Positions 1 to 7,486 of a stretch of 64,000 nucleotides of DNA are shown one piece after another; position 1 is the stretch's first letter; each line of letters opens with the position of its first letter. The notes under the pieces are model-generated. The model ran no database searches, was not told the DNA's origin, and saw only the letters and a list, made by a program, of their open reading frames with translations. The DNA lies in assembly GCF_036456085.1 (NCBI RefSeq), contig NZ_CP138632.1:62001-126000 (forward strand), given 5' to 3'. The DNA is from Veillonella parvula (GTDB lineage Bacteria; Bacillota; Negativicutes; Veillonellales; Veillonellaceae). The translations under genes and the position numbers were made by a program.

Positions 1-1
1 C

Positions 2-187
2 AACATGCGTTCTAGCTCCTCTGATGAAGCGGTACGCTTGACTCCACCTCGTATCTTCTCCTTGGAACAAGCTCTTGAGTGGATCAACGATGACGAACTT
101 GTTGAAGTAACACCTGAAAGCATTCGTATGCGTAAAACAATCCTTGATCGCAACGCACGTGCGAAAGCAGCAAAGAATAAAAAATAA
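2..187 (+). CDS. typA: TypA/BipA ribosome-associated GTPase, C-terminal end (partial)
   Basis: Only the last ~60 residues lie in the window; the gene begins upstream. The tail reads through [20 protein letters not shown] and [12 protein letters not shown] and ends in a lysine-rich stretch. This is the characteristic C-terminus of TypA/BipA, a translational GTPase that binds ribosomes and helps assembly and stress adaptation. The GTPase domain is not visible here. A strong intrinsic terminator follows about 20 bases after the stop, so this is the end of its transcript. Confidence 0.85.
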   Translation, partial: NMRSSSSDEAVRLTPPRIFSLEQALEWINDDELVEVTPESIRMRKTILDRNARAKAAKNKK

Positions 188-206
188 TATATCATGCAGA
201 TATATA

Positions 207-234
207 AAGGCGCTCCTTAGGGGGCGCCTTTTTT
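207..234 (+). terminator. Intrinsic terminator after typA
   Basis: GC-rich hairpin (AAGGCGC pairing with GCGCCTT) followed by a run of T. Confidence 0.9.
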
Positions 235-455
235 ATCTAATCTATAAGTTGTTATCTAACATATTCCTGTGGATTATATCTCCATGAAAATAGATGATAA
301 TTTTATCATTTATGATTAATGGGTATAAAAATGCGTTAATATACTAAATACGCATAATAACTTGCTGATAGGGGTATTGGTATATACGAAATATTTGTAA
401 CGCTGTATAATAATATCAAGTTTGTTGAAATAAGTTATTGATTATGGAGGTTCTT

Positions 456-1175
456 ATGAATAAGAAAATCTTAGCTTCTTTATTTGCAGTAGGTTTGGCT
501 GCAGGTTGTGTGTGCTCTTCCGTTGATGCGCATGGCGTATTCTTTGCTAACCGCTTAGATGAAAAAGCGCTAGTACTTGGCGAAGGCCCTGTTGATGATG
601 CATATAGCCCAGAAATGGTAAAAAGCATCATTGGTTTAGATAACAATGGTATGGTAATTCCTGTACAAGTTATTAAACATGAAAAAAATGTAGTAGTTGT
701 ACCAAATGATAAATTGGGCATTACAGTAACTGATTTTGACTATGGCTATTGGACAAAAGATAAAGATGGTAAAACAGTTCATAAACCAATTACAGAAGTA
801 CCAGGCGCTCAAAAAAGTACACATGCCATTAAATATGACGTTCACTACTGGAATGCAGAAGCAAAACCTTTCAATAATAAAGATGCTTTCATTCAAATCA
901 TTCCATCTGTTAACCCATTAACTCTTAGAAAAGGTGATACATATGAAATCCAAGTCTTGAAAGACGGTAAACCATATGCAAATGCACCTCTTATTAAAGA
1001 CGTAATTAATGATCTTACTAACGAAAGCAAAGCTGATGAAAACGGTAAAGCAACTGTTGCAGTAAGTGCTAACGGCCTTAACGTAGTAGGCGTTGAAGTG
1101 GGCTTCCCAACTCAAACTAAAGGTGAGCAAAATAAATACTTCAGTGCATTGTCCTTCATCATCAATCCTGAATAA
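456..1175 (+). CDS. Exported DUF4198-family protein, candidate metal-uptake component
   Basis: 239 residues. The ATG at 456 is chosen because GGAGG lies at 446-450; an upstream in-frame TTG would put the ribosome-binding site inside the gene. The first ~25 residues form a signal peptide (MNKK, hydrophobic core, then SSVDA before HGVFF). Cleavage after VDA would leave histidine as the first mature residue, as in DUF4198 and other periplasmic metal-binding families. A lipobox-like LAAGC also occurs inside the signal, so a lipoprotein is possible. The rest resembles DUF4198, beta-rich domains often tied to nickel or cobalt uptake. No transporter gene is adjacent, so the substrate is unknown. It is a single-gene unit between two terminators. 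Confidence 0.72.
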   Translation: MNKKILASLFAVGLAAGCVCSSVDAHGVFFANRLDEKALVLGEGPVDDAYSPEMVKSIIGLDNNGMVIPVQVIKHEKNVVVVPNDKLGITVTDFDYGYWTKDKDGKTVHKPITEVPGAQKSTHAIKYDVHYWNAEAKPFNNKDAFIQIIPSVNPLTLRKGDTYEIQVLKDGKPYANAPLIKDVINDLTNESKADENGKATVAVSANGLNVVGVEVGFPTQTKGEQNKYFSALSFIINPE

Positions 1176-1212
1176 TATAGGATATACTATTTACTAAGTG
1201 TGTGAAATAAAC

Positions 1213-1247
1213 AAGACCTCCTAAGTTGGATTTAGGGGGTCTTTTTA
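1213..1247 (+). terminator. Intrinsic terminator after the DUF4198 gene
   Basis: An 11-bp stem (AGACCTCCTAA with TTAGGGGGTCT) followed by TTTTT. Confidence 0.9.
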
Positions 1248-1320
1248 TAATTTTAGGGTGTACGTATAAATGCGTTCTGTGAGAGCCTCGTATTAAGCGA
1301 GGTAAGAAAGAGAGATTTTT

Positions 1321-3564
1321 ATGAAATTACAACGAAATGTATCAGCTGTGATGGCTGCATTGGTATTAACTGGAATGACCTGCTCTGCATTTGCTACAGA
1401 AATTAATGCCACAAGCGATAAAGCGGAGGAATTGCTTGGCTTAACAATGGGGTCACCGGTACAAACACAACCAGAAGTTAAGCATATAGAAGATACCTTG
1501 ACGGTTAATGTGCATGGTAAAAGCTTAACAGATACAGGTAAAACTAAAAATGTATCAGGTATTTATAATGGATTTGGATCACAATTGACGGTGGATAAAG
1601 ATTTGATTGTACGCCTTAAAAATGATGCACCAGCCTCAAAAAGGGAACTCGGTCATTACTATATGAGCGCTGTGTATGCTGGTTACGGTGGTAAAGTGCC
1701 AAGACTCAGCAAGGACAATCCTGATAGAGATTATGGAGATACTAATATTCACGTCAAAGGCAATGTAGATATCGATGCTATCGGTGTTGGTTTACAAGCT
1801 AATCAACGTGGTCATATTATTGTTGATGGTGGTGGACGTATTATCACGCATCCTTTAGAAACTTCTGATACTTACTCTGTGGTGGCAGAAGAGGGTGATG
1901 TATACGTTAATACTGGCTCTGATGGTAAACATCCAGGGTCTAAAGAATTGGTCGCTGTTGGGAATGTAGGGTTAATTAATAAGGATTATGGACGTGATCC
2001 AAATCATAACGAAACGCCAACGAATATAGCATTAGCTTTTACAACACCTAATTCTAAACTTACGGGTGCTGTATTAAATGAATATGCTGAAAGCAATAAG
2101 AACCCTCATAATTCTGGTGCTGATATTTACTTACAAAATGGAGGGACTTGGAATAATGAATGGATTGGTATGGAGCGGCCTACCCCTAAAAGAGAACGTC
2201 CATCTGGGGATAATGCAGCATATCTATACAAGGGCAGTAAGGTTCGTAATCTCGTAGGTGGATCAAATCCAGCGGCAGCCGGTATCCTTCATCCTATCGA
2301 TGCACGGCCTATTACAATTCAAAATTATAGCGGCTATGTGAATGCTGTTTATAAGGCCGGTGTTCCAGCTAGTGAAAAAGGAAAGGGGAATATTGTTGTT
2401 GAACATGCTGCAGATAATAGCCATATTACCTTGCAAGGCGATGGAGCTAATTTGACTAATGATGATAGCTACCGAAAGGAAATACAAGCCTTAGCTGATA
2501 AATTACAATATACTGGCAATGATAAAAAACTGAGCACAACAGTTCAAATCAATGAAGGGATTACTCGTCCAGGTGCTGTTGCAGAACTAGGTGCAGATCA
2601 TTTTGACTCGCAGGGGCGTCTTGTTGTAAATGATACAACAAAGATTAATCGTGCTAATGAATCATCCTTAGTGAGTGGTTCAAAATCTGCTCTTACATCG
2701 ACTGCTATGGCATGGAAGAGTAATACCAATGATTTACAACGCCGTTTAGGAGATCTTCGTTTAGCTAATACAAACCAAGGTGTATGGGCAAAATATATAG
2801 GCGGTAAATCTAAAATCACAGACGGTGCTGATGCACATATGACGTATAATGGGGTACAAGTCGGCTACGATCATAAGGCTTCTAATGGTTGGATTTTTGG
2901 CGGCGCTATTGATTATAGTACATCCAGTAATTCCTATACTAATGGCAGTGGTGATGGTAAACTTGGTGGCATTGCCTTGTACGGAACAAAACAACATGAT
3001 GATGGTCGTTATTTAGATATCATTGCTCGTGGTAATCGTTTATCCAATAATTATAACCTTTATACTGTTGGTGGACAGCGGTTAAATGGCAAGTATCATA
3101 CTTATGGTACATCATTGAGTGCTGAATACGGTAAGCGCATCAAGAAGCAAAATGGTTTCTACATCGATCCTAGTGTAGAATTTATTGTAGGCCGTTTGAA
3201 TGGTGTATCCTATGATGCTTCTGTTGTCGGTGGTGGTTCTATGCATGTGAAAGCTGATGCTATGAACTCTGCTGTAGGCAGACTTGGTATTGGCATTGGG
3301 AAAGAAACAGAAAAATCCAATATCTTCGCTAAATTAGCATTAGCGCATGAATTCTCTGGTAAGGCAAATACAACATATTCCGCACCAGGCAATCCAACAG
3401 TACAAACAACAGCAGATTTGAAGGATACATGGCTTGATGCTGAAATTGGTGGGTCTTGGAGTGTCCGTCCTAGTACATATCTATATGGTACATTCACTAA
3501 AAACTTTGGTGCTATCGTAGAAAATACATGGCGCATTGATGCTGGGATACGACATAATTTTTAA
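1321..3564 (+). CDS. Autotransporter with C-terminal outer-membrane beta-barrel
   Basis: 747 residues. A signal peptide occupies about residues 1-26 (MKLQRN, hydrophobic core, SAFA before TEIN). A glycine/asparagine-rich passenger runs to about residue 470, with short strands and motifs such as NVDIDAIGVGLQANQRGH typical of beta-helical passengers. From about residue 480 (NQGVWAKYIGG) to the end is an autotransporter barrel, finishing IRHNF with the terminal phenylalanine used for barrel insertion. This type V secretion protein requires an outer membrane. Adhesion or surface display is likely, but no enzymatic motif was recognised. The ribosome-binding site is weak (GAAAGAGAG before ATTTTT), and a short hairpin (CCTCG/CGAGG, 1286-1302) lies in the leader. 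It stands alone between terminators. Confidence 0.88.
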   Translation: MKLQRNVSAVMAALVLTGMTCSAFATEINATSDKAEELLGLTMGSPVQTQPEVKHIEDTLTVNVHGKSLTDTGKTKNVSGIYNGFGSQLTVDKDLIVRLKNDAPASKRELGHYYMSAVYAGYGGKVPRLSKDNPDRDYGDTNIHVKGNVDIDAIGVGLQANQRGHIIVDGGGRIITHPLETSDTYSVVAEEGDVYVNTGSDGKHPGSKELVAVGNVGLINKDYGRDPNHNETPTNIALAFTTPNSKLTGAVLNEYAESNKNPHNSGADIYLQNGGTWNNEWIGMERPTPKRERPSGDNAAYLYKGSKVRNLVGGSNPAAAGILHPIDARPITIQNYSGYVNAVYKAGVPASEKGKGNIVVEHAADNSHITLQGDGANLTNDDSYRKEIQALADKLQYTGNDKKLSTTVQINEGITRPGAVAELGADHFDSQGRLVVNDTTKINRANESSLVSGSKSALTSTAMAWKSNTNDLQRRLGDLRLANTNQGVWAKYIGGKSKITDGADAHMTYNGVQVGYDHKASNGWIFGGAIDYSTSSNSYTNGSGDGKLGGIALYGTKQHDDGRYLDIIARGNRLSNNYNLYTVGGQRLNGKYHTYGTSLSAEYGKRIKKQNGFYIDPSVEFIVGRLNGVSYDASVVGGGSMHVKADAMNSAVGRLGIGIGKETEKSNIFAKLALAHEFSGKANTTYSAPGNPTVQTTADLKDTWLDAEIGGSWSVRPSTYLYGTFTKNFGAIVENTWRIDAGIRHNF

Positions 3565-3578
3565 TTGAATATTGCATT

Positions 3579-3612
3579 AATGGTCCTTATAGCGTATGCT
3601 GTAAGGACCATT
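3579..3612 (+). terminator. Hairpin after the autotransporter gene
   Basis: A perfect 11-bp stem (AATGGTCCTTA with TAAGGACCATT) 15 bases after the stop. It has no T-run downstream, so termination is only probable and read-through into the phosphatase gene is possible. Confidence 0.55.
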
Positions 3613-3620
3613 AGTATATA

Positions 3621-3683
3621 AGGAGTTTTTTATGATTAAGATTTTATTCATTAGGAGTTATAATGGTTAATATTTTATTCATC
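3621..3683 (+). repeat. Diverged tandem duplication of a translation-initiation region
   Basis: Two adjacent ~31-base units share the order AGGAGTT, a short spacer, ATG, then ATTTTATTCAT: the first at 3621-3652, the second at 3653-3683. The second unit contains the true ribosome-binding site and start of the phosphatase gene. The first encodes a 12-codon open frame (3632-3670, MIKILFIRSYNG) that overlaps the real start in another frame and resembles the real N-terminus MVNILFICHGN. Confidence 0.75.
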
Positions 3684-4121
3684 TGTCATGGTAATATTTG
3701 TCGTTCTACAATGGCAGAGTTTTATATGAAGCATATCATTAATAAGGCTGGTTTAAGTGATTCTATTTATATCGAATCCGCTGGTACATCTCGTGAGGAG
3801 ATAGGGAACGATACCCATTATGGGACTAAACAGAAATTAGATGAAATGGGCGTTCCTTATACACGTCACAAGGCACGGCAAGTGACGATGGAGGATTATC
3901 ACAACTTCGATTATCTCATCATCATGGATGAAAATAATGGGCGGAATTTAAAACGTATCATTGGCAATGACATAGACTCTAAAGTGTATAAGGCCATGTC
4001 GTTCGTTGGTGAAAGTAGTGATGTAAAGGATCCTTGGTATACGGGAAACTTTGACGAAACCTATGACGATATAAGTCGGAGCTGTGATGCTTTACTAGAA
4101 TTGATTAAGGCAAGAATATAA
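3663..4121 (+). CDS. Low-molecular-weight protein-tyrosine-phosphatase-family enzyme
   Basis: 152 residues, normal for the family. The N-terminal phosphate-binding loop FICHGNICRS gives the nucleophile Cys8 and Arg14 in the C-X5-R-S pattern. The general-acid loop DPWYTG lies near residue 122. The family removes phosphate from tyrosine or other small phosphoesters in the cytosol, and in bacteria often acts on capsule or exopolysaccharide kinases; no such partner is adjacent. The ATG at 3663 follows AGGAG at 3653-3657. An overlapping 12-codon upstream frame produced by a local duplication may affect translation. A strong terminator follows. Confidence 0.9.
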   Translation: MVNILFICHGNICRSTMAEFYMKHIINKAGLSDSIYIESAGTSREEIGNDTHYGTKQKLDEMGVPYTRHKARQVTMEDYHNFDYLIIMDENNGRNLKRIIGNDIDSKVYKAMSFVGESSDVKDPWYTGNFDETYDDISRSCDALLELIKARI

Positions 4122-4129
4122 TAGAGATA

Positions 4130-4175
4130 GCCCCTATAGTTAGCTAACAAGATGCTTAACTATAGGGGCCTTTCT
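4130..4175 (+). terminator. Intrinsic terminator after the phosphatase gene
   Basis: A 13-bp perfect stem (4130-4142 with 4157-4169) followed by a short T-run. Confidence 0.85.
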
Positions 4176-4226
4176 GTATAAACCTAGTATCCTATATACT
4201 TTATACTATCGAACCATAGCGTAATA

Positions 4227-4235
4227 TGGTATAAT
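4227..4235 (+). promoter_or_regulatory. Extended -10 promoter of tRNA-Arg
   Basis: TGGTATAAT matches the extended -10 form TGnTATAAT, 14 bases before the tRNA. No good -35 box is visible at the usual distance, as expected for extended -10 promoters. Confidence 0.65.
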
Positions 4236-4249
4236 TTTTAGGTATTCAT

Positions 4250-4324
4250 GCGCCTATAGCTCAGGGGATAGAGCGCCGGTCTCCGGAACCGGGTGCGCAG
4301 GTTCGATTCCTGCTAGGCGCACCA
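4250..4324 (+). tRNA. tRNA-Arg (anticodon CCG)
   Basis: Complete cloverleaf: acceptor GCGCCTA with TAGGCGC, a D-arm with AGCTCAGGGGATAGAGC, anticodon stem CCGGT/ACCGG enclosing the loop CTCCGGA (anticodon CCG, reading CGG), and a T-arm with GGTTCGATTCC. The CCA end is encoded. A terminator follows within 5 bases. Confidence 0.96.
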
Positions 4325-4327
4325 AAT

Positions 4328-4361
4328 AAAAGGCTTCTCAAAATTTTGAGAAGCCTTTTTG
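4328..4361 (+). terminator. Intrinsic terminator after tRNA-Arg
   Basis: AAGGCTTCTCAAAA pairs with TTTTGAGAAGCCTT, followed by TTTTT. Confidence 0.9.
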
Positions 4362-4441
4362 TATGTCTATAATTAGTCTATAGGACAGAAAATTATATAT
4401 TCGTATATCATAATTTAGCGTACTTTAGTGTTCTAACTTTA

Positions 4442-4845
4442 CTATCTATATTTATTACACTGAATTCCTCTAGATCTAAATTCATTCATGAGTATATTTA
4501 TTGATTTATCAATGATTTCTTCATTTGTTATATATACCATCTTTTTGTAATAGACAGTACCATCAAATTCTATCCAACGACTTGTCTTACCATTTAGTTT
4601 GCAAATCTTCATTCTGCCTGCCCAGCTTCCCATACTGCGGAATTTTTTCCCTTAGAGAAGCGTACTTCTCGAATATCTTTTAATTTATAGGTTCTTTTCA
4701 TTAATCCAATGCCTATTGAGACTTGATCATCTGTAAAATAAAGAAGTTTATAACGTTCTTTCGGAGGCATGGATCTAATTATAGATAGGTTATACGTAGC
4801 AAATGTCACTGCGATAGCGACTAATACAAACATTAGGATTATCAT
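4442..4845 (-). pseudogene. Small membrane-anchored protein gene broken by a one-base frameshift
   Basis: Two overlapping minus-strand frames look like one gene. The first part (4845 down to ~4648) encodes a hydrophobic N-terminal segment of about 17 residues, then MPPKERYKLLYFTDDQ and IREVRFSKGKNS, and stops at 4609. The second part, in the next frame, reads GSWAGRMKICKLNGKTSRW and continues to NEFRSRGIQCNKYR. Adding one base to the T6 tract at 4643-4648 joins them smoothly (SKGKKFRSMGSWAGR) into a 134-residue protein. It resembles small proteins with one membrane helix and a PH-like domain, but I do not recognise the family. GGAGG lies about 20 bases before the ATG, rather far, so the start is uncertain. 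It could be a true pseudogene, phase variation or a sequencing error. Confidence 0.6.
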
Positions 4846-5275
4846 ATATTTTCCAATACTTTTAAGTCCTCCTTTTCTTTATTATAATAAATATAAGTAA
4901 TATATGAAATAATGTATATAGTCAACTTTGAAGTGTTATTTGTATGCATTAATGGGAAAGAAACAAATGGCGATACATGTATGAACTACATAGAGATATA
5001 TAACTACATGAGTTGAGTTGCTGATAAGATTTCGATATAGAGTTTTATATTTAATAATATCGAAATAACATAATAAATGTGATTTGGGTAACACATTTTG
5101 TTTTGAGAATGATGTACAATAAGGATAGCTATATGAAAATCTGAACATCCTAGCCGGAACACTAGGACATATAGGGGAGCATTAAATTACATAGTGAATT
5201 TAACTAAGTGAAAATTACTTATATATGTATCTATAACTCATCCGTTTGAGGATGTAGCTATTTAGAGGGGATAAT
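4846..5275. other. AT-rich intergenic region without a convincing gene
   Basis: 430 bases. It holds the start region of the minus-strand frameshifted gene and the leader of the methyltransferase gene. The visible structure is a perfect 10-bp inverted repeat (ATTTCGATAT at 5029-5038, ATATCGAAAT at 5057-5066) and small hairpins near 5152-5167 (CCTA/TAGG) and 5239-5255 (CATCC/GGATG). A minus-strand open frame at 4936-5148 has no ribosome-binding site or protein-like composition and is not called. Confidence 0.6.
5029..5066. repeat. Perfect inverted repeat, possible operator or RNA hairpin
   Basis: ATTTCGATAT and its exact reverse complement, separated by 18 AT-rich bases, about 210 bases upstream of the methyltransferase gene. 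There is no T-run on either side. Confidence 0.5.
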
Positions 5276-6091
5276 ATGACAAATAAAATACAGGAGCTCA
5301 CGGTCAACGAAACTTGGCGCAATGAGCAAGACGCATGGAACCATCGTTCCGAGTACTTTGTAGAAATGCACAATCGCGAGGATCGCAAGGCACAGGTCAC
5401 TGATTTTTTAGCCTTCTTAAAGGATGAAAATTTATTACCTTCATCGAATGGTCGTACACTTGATGTAGGCTGTGGTGTTTGTGACTACGCACTTGGGTTA
5501 GCTCGGGAAGGCTATAAGGCGACTGGTATCGATTTATCTGATGGTATGATTCGTGGTGCTAAACAATTAGCAGAGTCAGAAGGTTTAGATCTTAGCTTAT
5601 ATATCGGACCTTGGTCTGATGAAACTCGTCGAGAACTAGGTTGGGATAAAAGCTTTGACTTGGCATACAGTATCTTCTGCCCGATTATGTTTGATGTAGA
5701 AAATATTCGCGCTATGCATGATGCAAGTAATGATAAATGCTTGTGGATTGCTTTCAGTGAACGGAGCGACGAAATGGTAGATATGTTATCTGAACATTTC
5801 TTTGGACGTGATTCTTTCCCATGGGATGGCAAGATGAAAGAATGTTTAGATGCAATTCATGAGATGGGGCATAATGTAAAAGTAATTTATAAAACGGTTC
5901 CTGAAACAGAGGTTATGTCTCTTGAAAAGGCAGTTAATTATTTTACCATGCGACTTCATAATAATGGATGGGGAGACATGGAAGACATGAAAGAAGAGAT
6001 TAGAAATCTCATTGAGCCACTAGCTATTGATGGAGAAATCCATAATAAGACTGTTGATAAGGTGGCTTGGGTTTCATGGTCTGTGAAATAG
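5276..6091 (+). CDS. Class I SAM-dependent methyltransferase
   Basis: 271 residues. The SAM-binding motif I (TLDVGCGVCDYALGLA) lies near residues 62-77, and the acidic end of strand 2 follows in YKATGIDLSDGMI. The substrate cannot be read from the sequence. The ATG follows GAGGGG with normal spacing. It leads a three-gene run: the YgbA-like gene starts 9 bases after its stop and overlaps the FolT-like gene that follows. The linkage suggests co-transcription, but no shared pathway is obvious. The long upstream AT-rich region probably contains the promoter. Confidence 0.82.
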   Translation: MTNKIQELTVNETWRNEQDAWNHRSEYFVEMHNREDRKAQVTDFLAFLKDENLLPSSNGRTLDVGCGVCDYALGLAREGYKATGIDLSDGMIRGAKQLAESEGLDLSLYIGPWSDETRRELGWDKSFDLAYSIFCPIMFDVENIRAMHDASNDKCLWIAFSERSDEMVDMLSEHFFGRDSFPWDGKMKECLDAIHEMGHNVKVIYKTVPETEVMSLEKAVNYFTMRLHNNGWGDMEDMKEEIRNLIEPLAIDGEIHNKTVDKVAWVSWSVK

Positions 6092-6100
6092 GAGAGAAAC

Positions 6101-6448
6101 ATGACAGTTGATGAGAAACGTAAGTTAGAACTAAAAACTATGTACCAGATTATTGGCATCTATTGTCATAATAAGCACCACACTCCTAAAGGACAACTCT
6201 GTGAGGAGTGTCAAAAAGTTTGGCAATATGCTGAACATCGTATAGATGTATGTCCTCATATGGAAAGCAAGACCTTCTGCAGCGTATGTAAAACGCATTG
6301 CTATGCGCCTACGTATCGTGAAAAAATACGTGAAATCATGCGCTATGGTGGACCTAGAATGTTATTTATATCACCAATTCAAGTTATTCGCCATATGTAT
6401 TTAGAGTGGAAGGATAGAAAAAGGAGTCGTACTTCTTATGAAAACTGA
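6101..6448 (+). CDS. YgbA-like (nitrous-oxide-stimulated promoter) family protein, cysteine-rich
   Basis: 115 residues. Cysteines and histidines are arranged as CHNKHH, LCEECQ, CPH, FCSVCKTHC, followed by a conserved tail YREKIREIMRYGGPRM and SPIQVIRHM. This pattern matches the small YgbA family, named for nitrogen-oxide-responsive expression in enterobacteria; its biochemical role is not settled. The paired cysteines suggest zinc or Fe-S binding. A ribosome-binding site (GGAGAG) precedes the ATG. It ends inside the first codons of the next gene (11-base overlap), so translation is probably coupled. Confidence 0.75.
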   Translation: MTVDEKRKLELKTMYQIIGIYCHNKHHTPKGQLCEECQKVWQYAEHRIDVCPHMESKTFCSVCKTHCYAPTYREKIREIMRYGGPRMLFISPIQVIRHMYLEWKDRKRSRTSYEN

Positions 6449-6938
6449 TATGATTGTAAAGACAGGAATGTTTGTAGCATTGACGGTTTTACTATCTTAT
6501 ATATTTGCTATTCATACTACATTTATACATATTACCTTTGGATTTTTATCAACCGCTATATTTGGTATTCTTTATGGGCCTATGGCAGCAGGTATAATGG
6601 CTGCTATTGCCTGTTTTATAGGTATGTTTTTATTTGGACAAGGAGTATTCTTTCCCGGCTTTATCATATCTGAATTTCTTGTAGGCTATGTGTATGGGTA
6701 TTTTTTACACGGACGTAATGTTACATTTAAACAATTACTTTTACCGGAGACGATTGTTACTGTATGTATACATCTGATATTAAATACAATATGGCTCACA
6801 ATATTTTATAACAAAGCAGTATCTGCTATATTTATTGGACGTCTTATTAAAAATATCATTTGTTTCCCTTTAGAAATTGCTTTGATTTTAATTGTGTATA
6901 AAGCAGTCAGTAAGTTTATGGTACAAAAAAAGCCATAA
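6438..6938 (+). CDS. folT: ECF transporter S-component, folate (FolT) type
   Basis: 166 residues and almost entirely hydrophobic, with five to six membrane segments, as in S-components of energy-coupling-factor vitamin transporters. The features ITFGFLSTAIFGILYGPMAAG, VFFPGFIISEF, LNTIWLTIFY and GRLIKNIICFPLEI follow the FolT pattern. S-components bind the vitamin and use a shared EcfA-EcfT energising module, which is not in this window. It overlaps the previous gene by 11 bases. Folate supply would fit the one-carbon genes at 32-34 kb. Specificity for folate is inferred from similarity only. Confidence 0.75.
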   Translation: MKTDMIVKTGMFVALTVLLSYIFAIHTTFIHITFGFLSTAIFGILYGPMAAGIMAAIACFIGMFLFGQGVFFPGFIISEFLVGYVYGYFLHGRNVTFKQLLLPETIVTVCIHLILNTIWLTIFYNKAVSAIFIGRLIKNIICFPLEIALILIVYKAVSKFMVQKKP

Positions 6939-6954
6939 TCTTACAGTATATTAA

Positions 6955-6995
6955 AATGCACCCCTAACATTAGATTATATGTTAGGGGTGCATTA
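6955..6995. terminator. Bidirectional terminator between folT and the glutaredoxin-like gene
   Basis: A 16-bp perfect stem (6955-6970 with 6979-6994) between convergent genes, with AT-rich flanks on both sides. Confidence 0.85.
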
Positions 6996-7015
6996 TTATT
7001 TGTAAATATAGCGTT

Positions 7016-7294
7016 TTACGCGAGTGCTTTGTCCAATACAGTTTTGATTAAAGATTTTGTTTGGGCATAGCTTTCACCAGGTTGTGCCTCGTATTGTTTG
7101 TCGAGGTCGAACCATAAGTTCGGATAGTATTCATATGGGTGAGTTTTGAAGAGCTCATGAGCATCTTGATCTTCAACCCAGTTGATATGAATATCTGCGT
7201 ATGCAGGATTTTCTGCAACGAGTTCATCGATAGCACGGAATGCATTAGCGCAATAAGGGCAACCGTTTAAATGGAAACCTAATATTTCTTTCAT
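7016..7294 (-). CDS. Thioredoxin-fold (glutaredoxin-like) protein
   Basis: 92 residues starting MKEILGFHLNGCPYCANAF. The CPYC redox motif lies at the N-terminus, as in glutaredoxins. The ATG at 7294 is preferred to an upstream in-frame ATG because AAAGGA lies about 9 bases before it. The downstream conserved proline may be the one in YYPNLWFD. Likely a small cytosolic thiol-disulfide oxidoreductase. It runs against the rest of the region and is divergent from ilvB, sharing a ~190-base intergenic region; no functional link is evident. Confidence 0.82.
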   Translation of the reverse strand: MKEILGFHLNGCPYCANAFRAIDELVAENPAYADIHINWVEDQDAHELFKTHPYEYYPNLWFDLDKQYEAQPGESYAQTKSLIKTVLDKALA

Positions 7295-7486
7295 GATATT
7301 CAGTCCTTTCAAAATAGAATCTACATATATTTCTATAATTTGAGATTTTATACATATTCATGTACCACAACATATGGTACACTACTGAGTATAACATATC
7401 TAGATAAGATATTCAATTTTTTAGATATATCTGATGTCAATATTGAGAATTCGATATGCATGCATTATATAAATAAGGAGATACCT

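Noticed and set aside
331-353. Inverted repeat ATGCGT...ACGCAT before the DUF4198 gene
   Set aside because: Only 6-bp arms in AT-rich DNA; similar words occur elsewhere by chance, so no operator is claimed.
2263-3536. Minus-strand open frames inside the autotransporter gene
   Set aside because: Shadows of the coding frame, without ribosome-binding sites.
4936-5148. Minus-strand open frame of 70 codons
   Set aside because: No ribosome-binding site, low-complexity AT-driven composition and no family-like motif.
7313-7486. Possible T-box or leader attenuator before ilvB
   Set aside because: Only a short hairpin; no T-box sequence or terminator in the leader.
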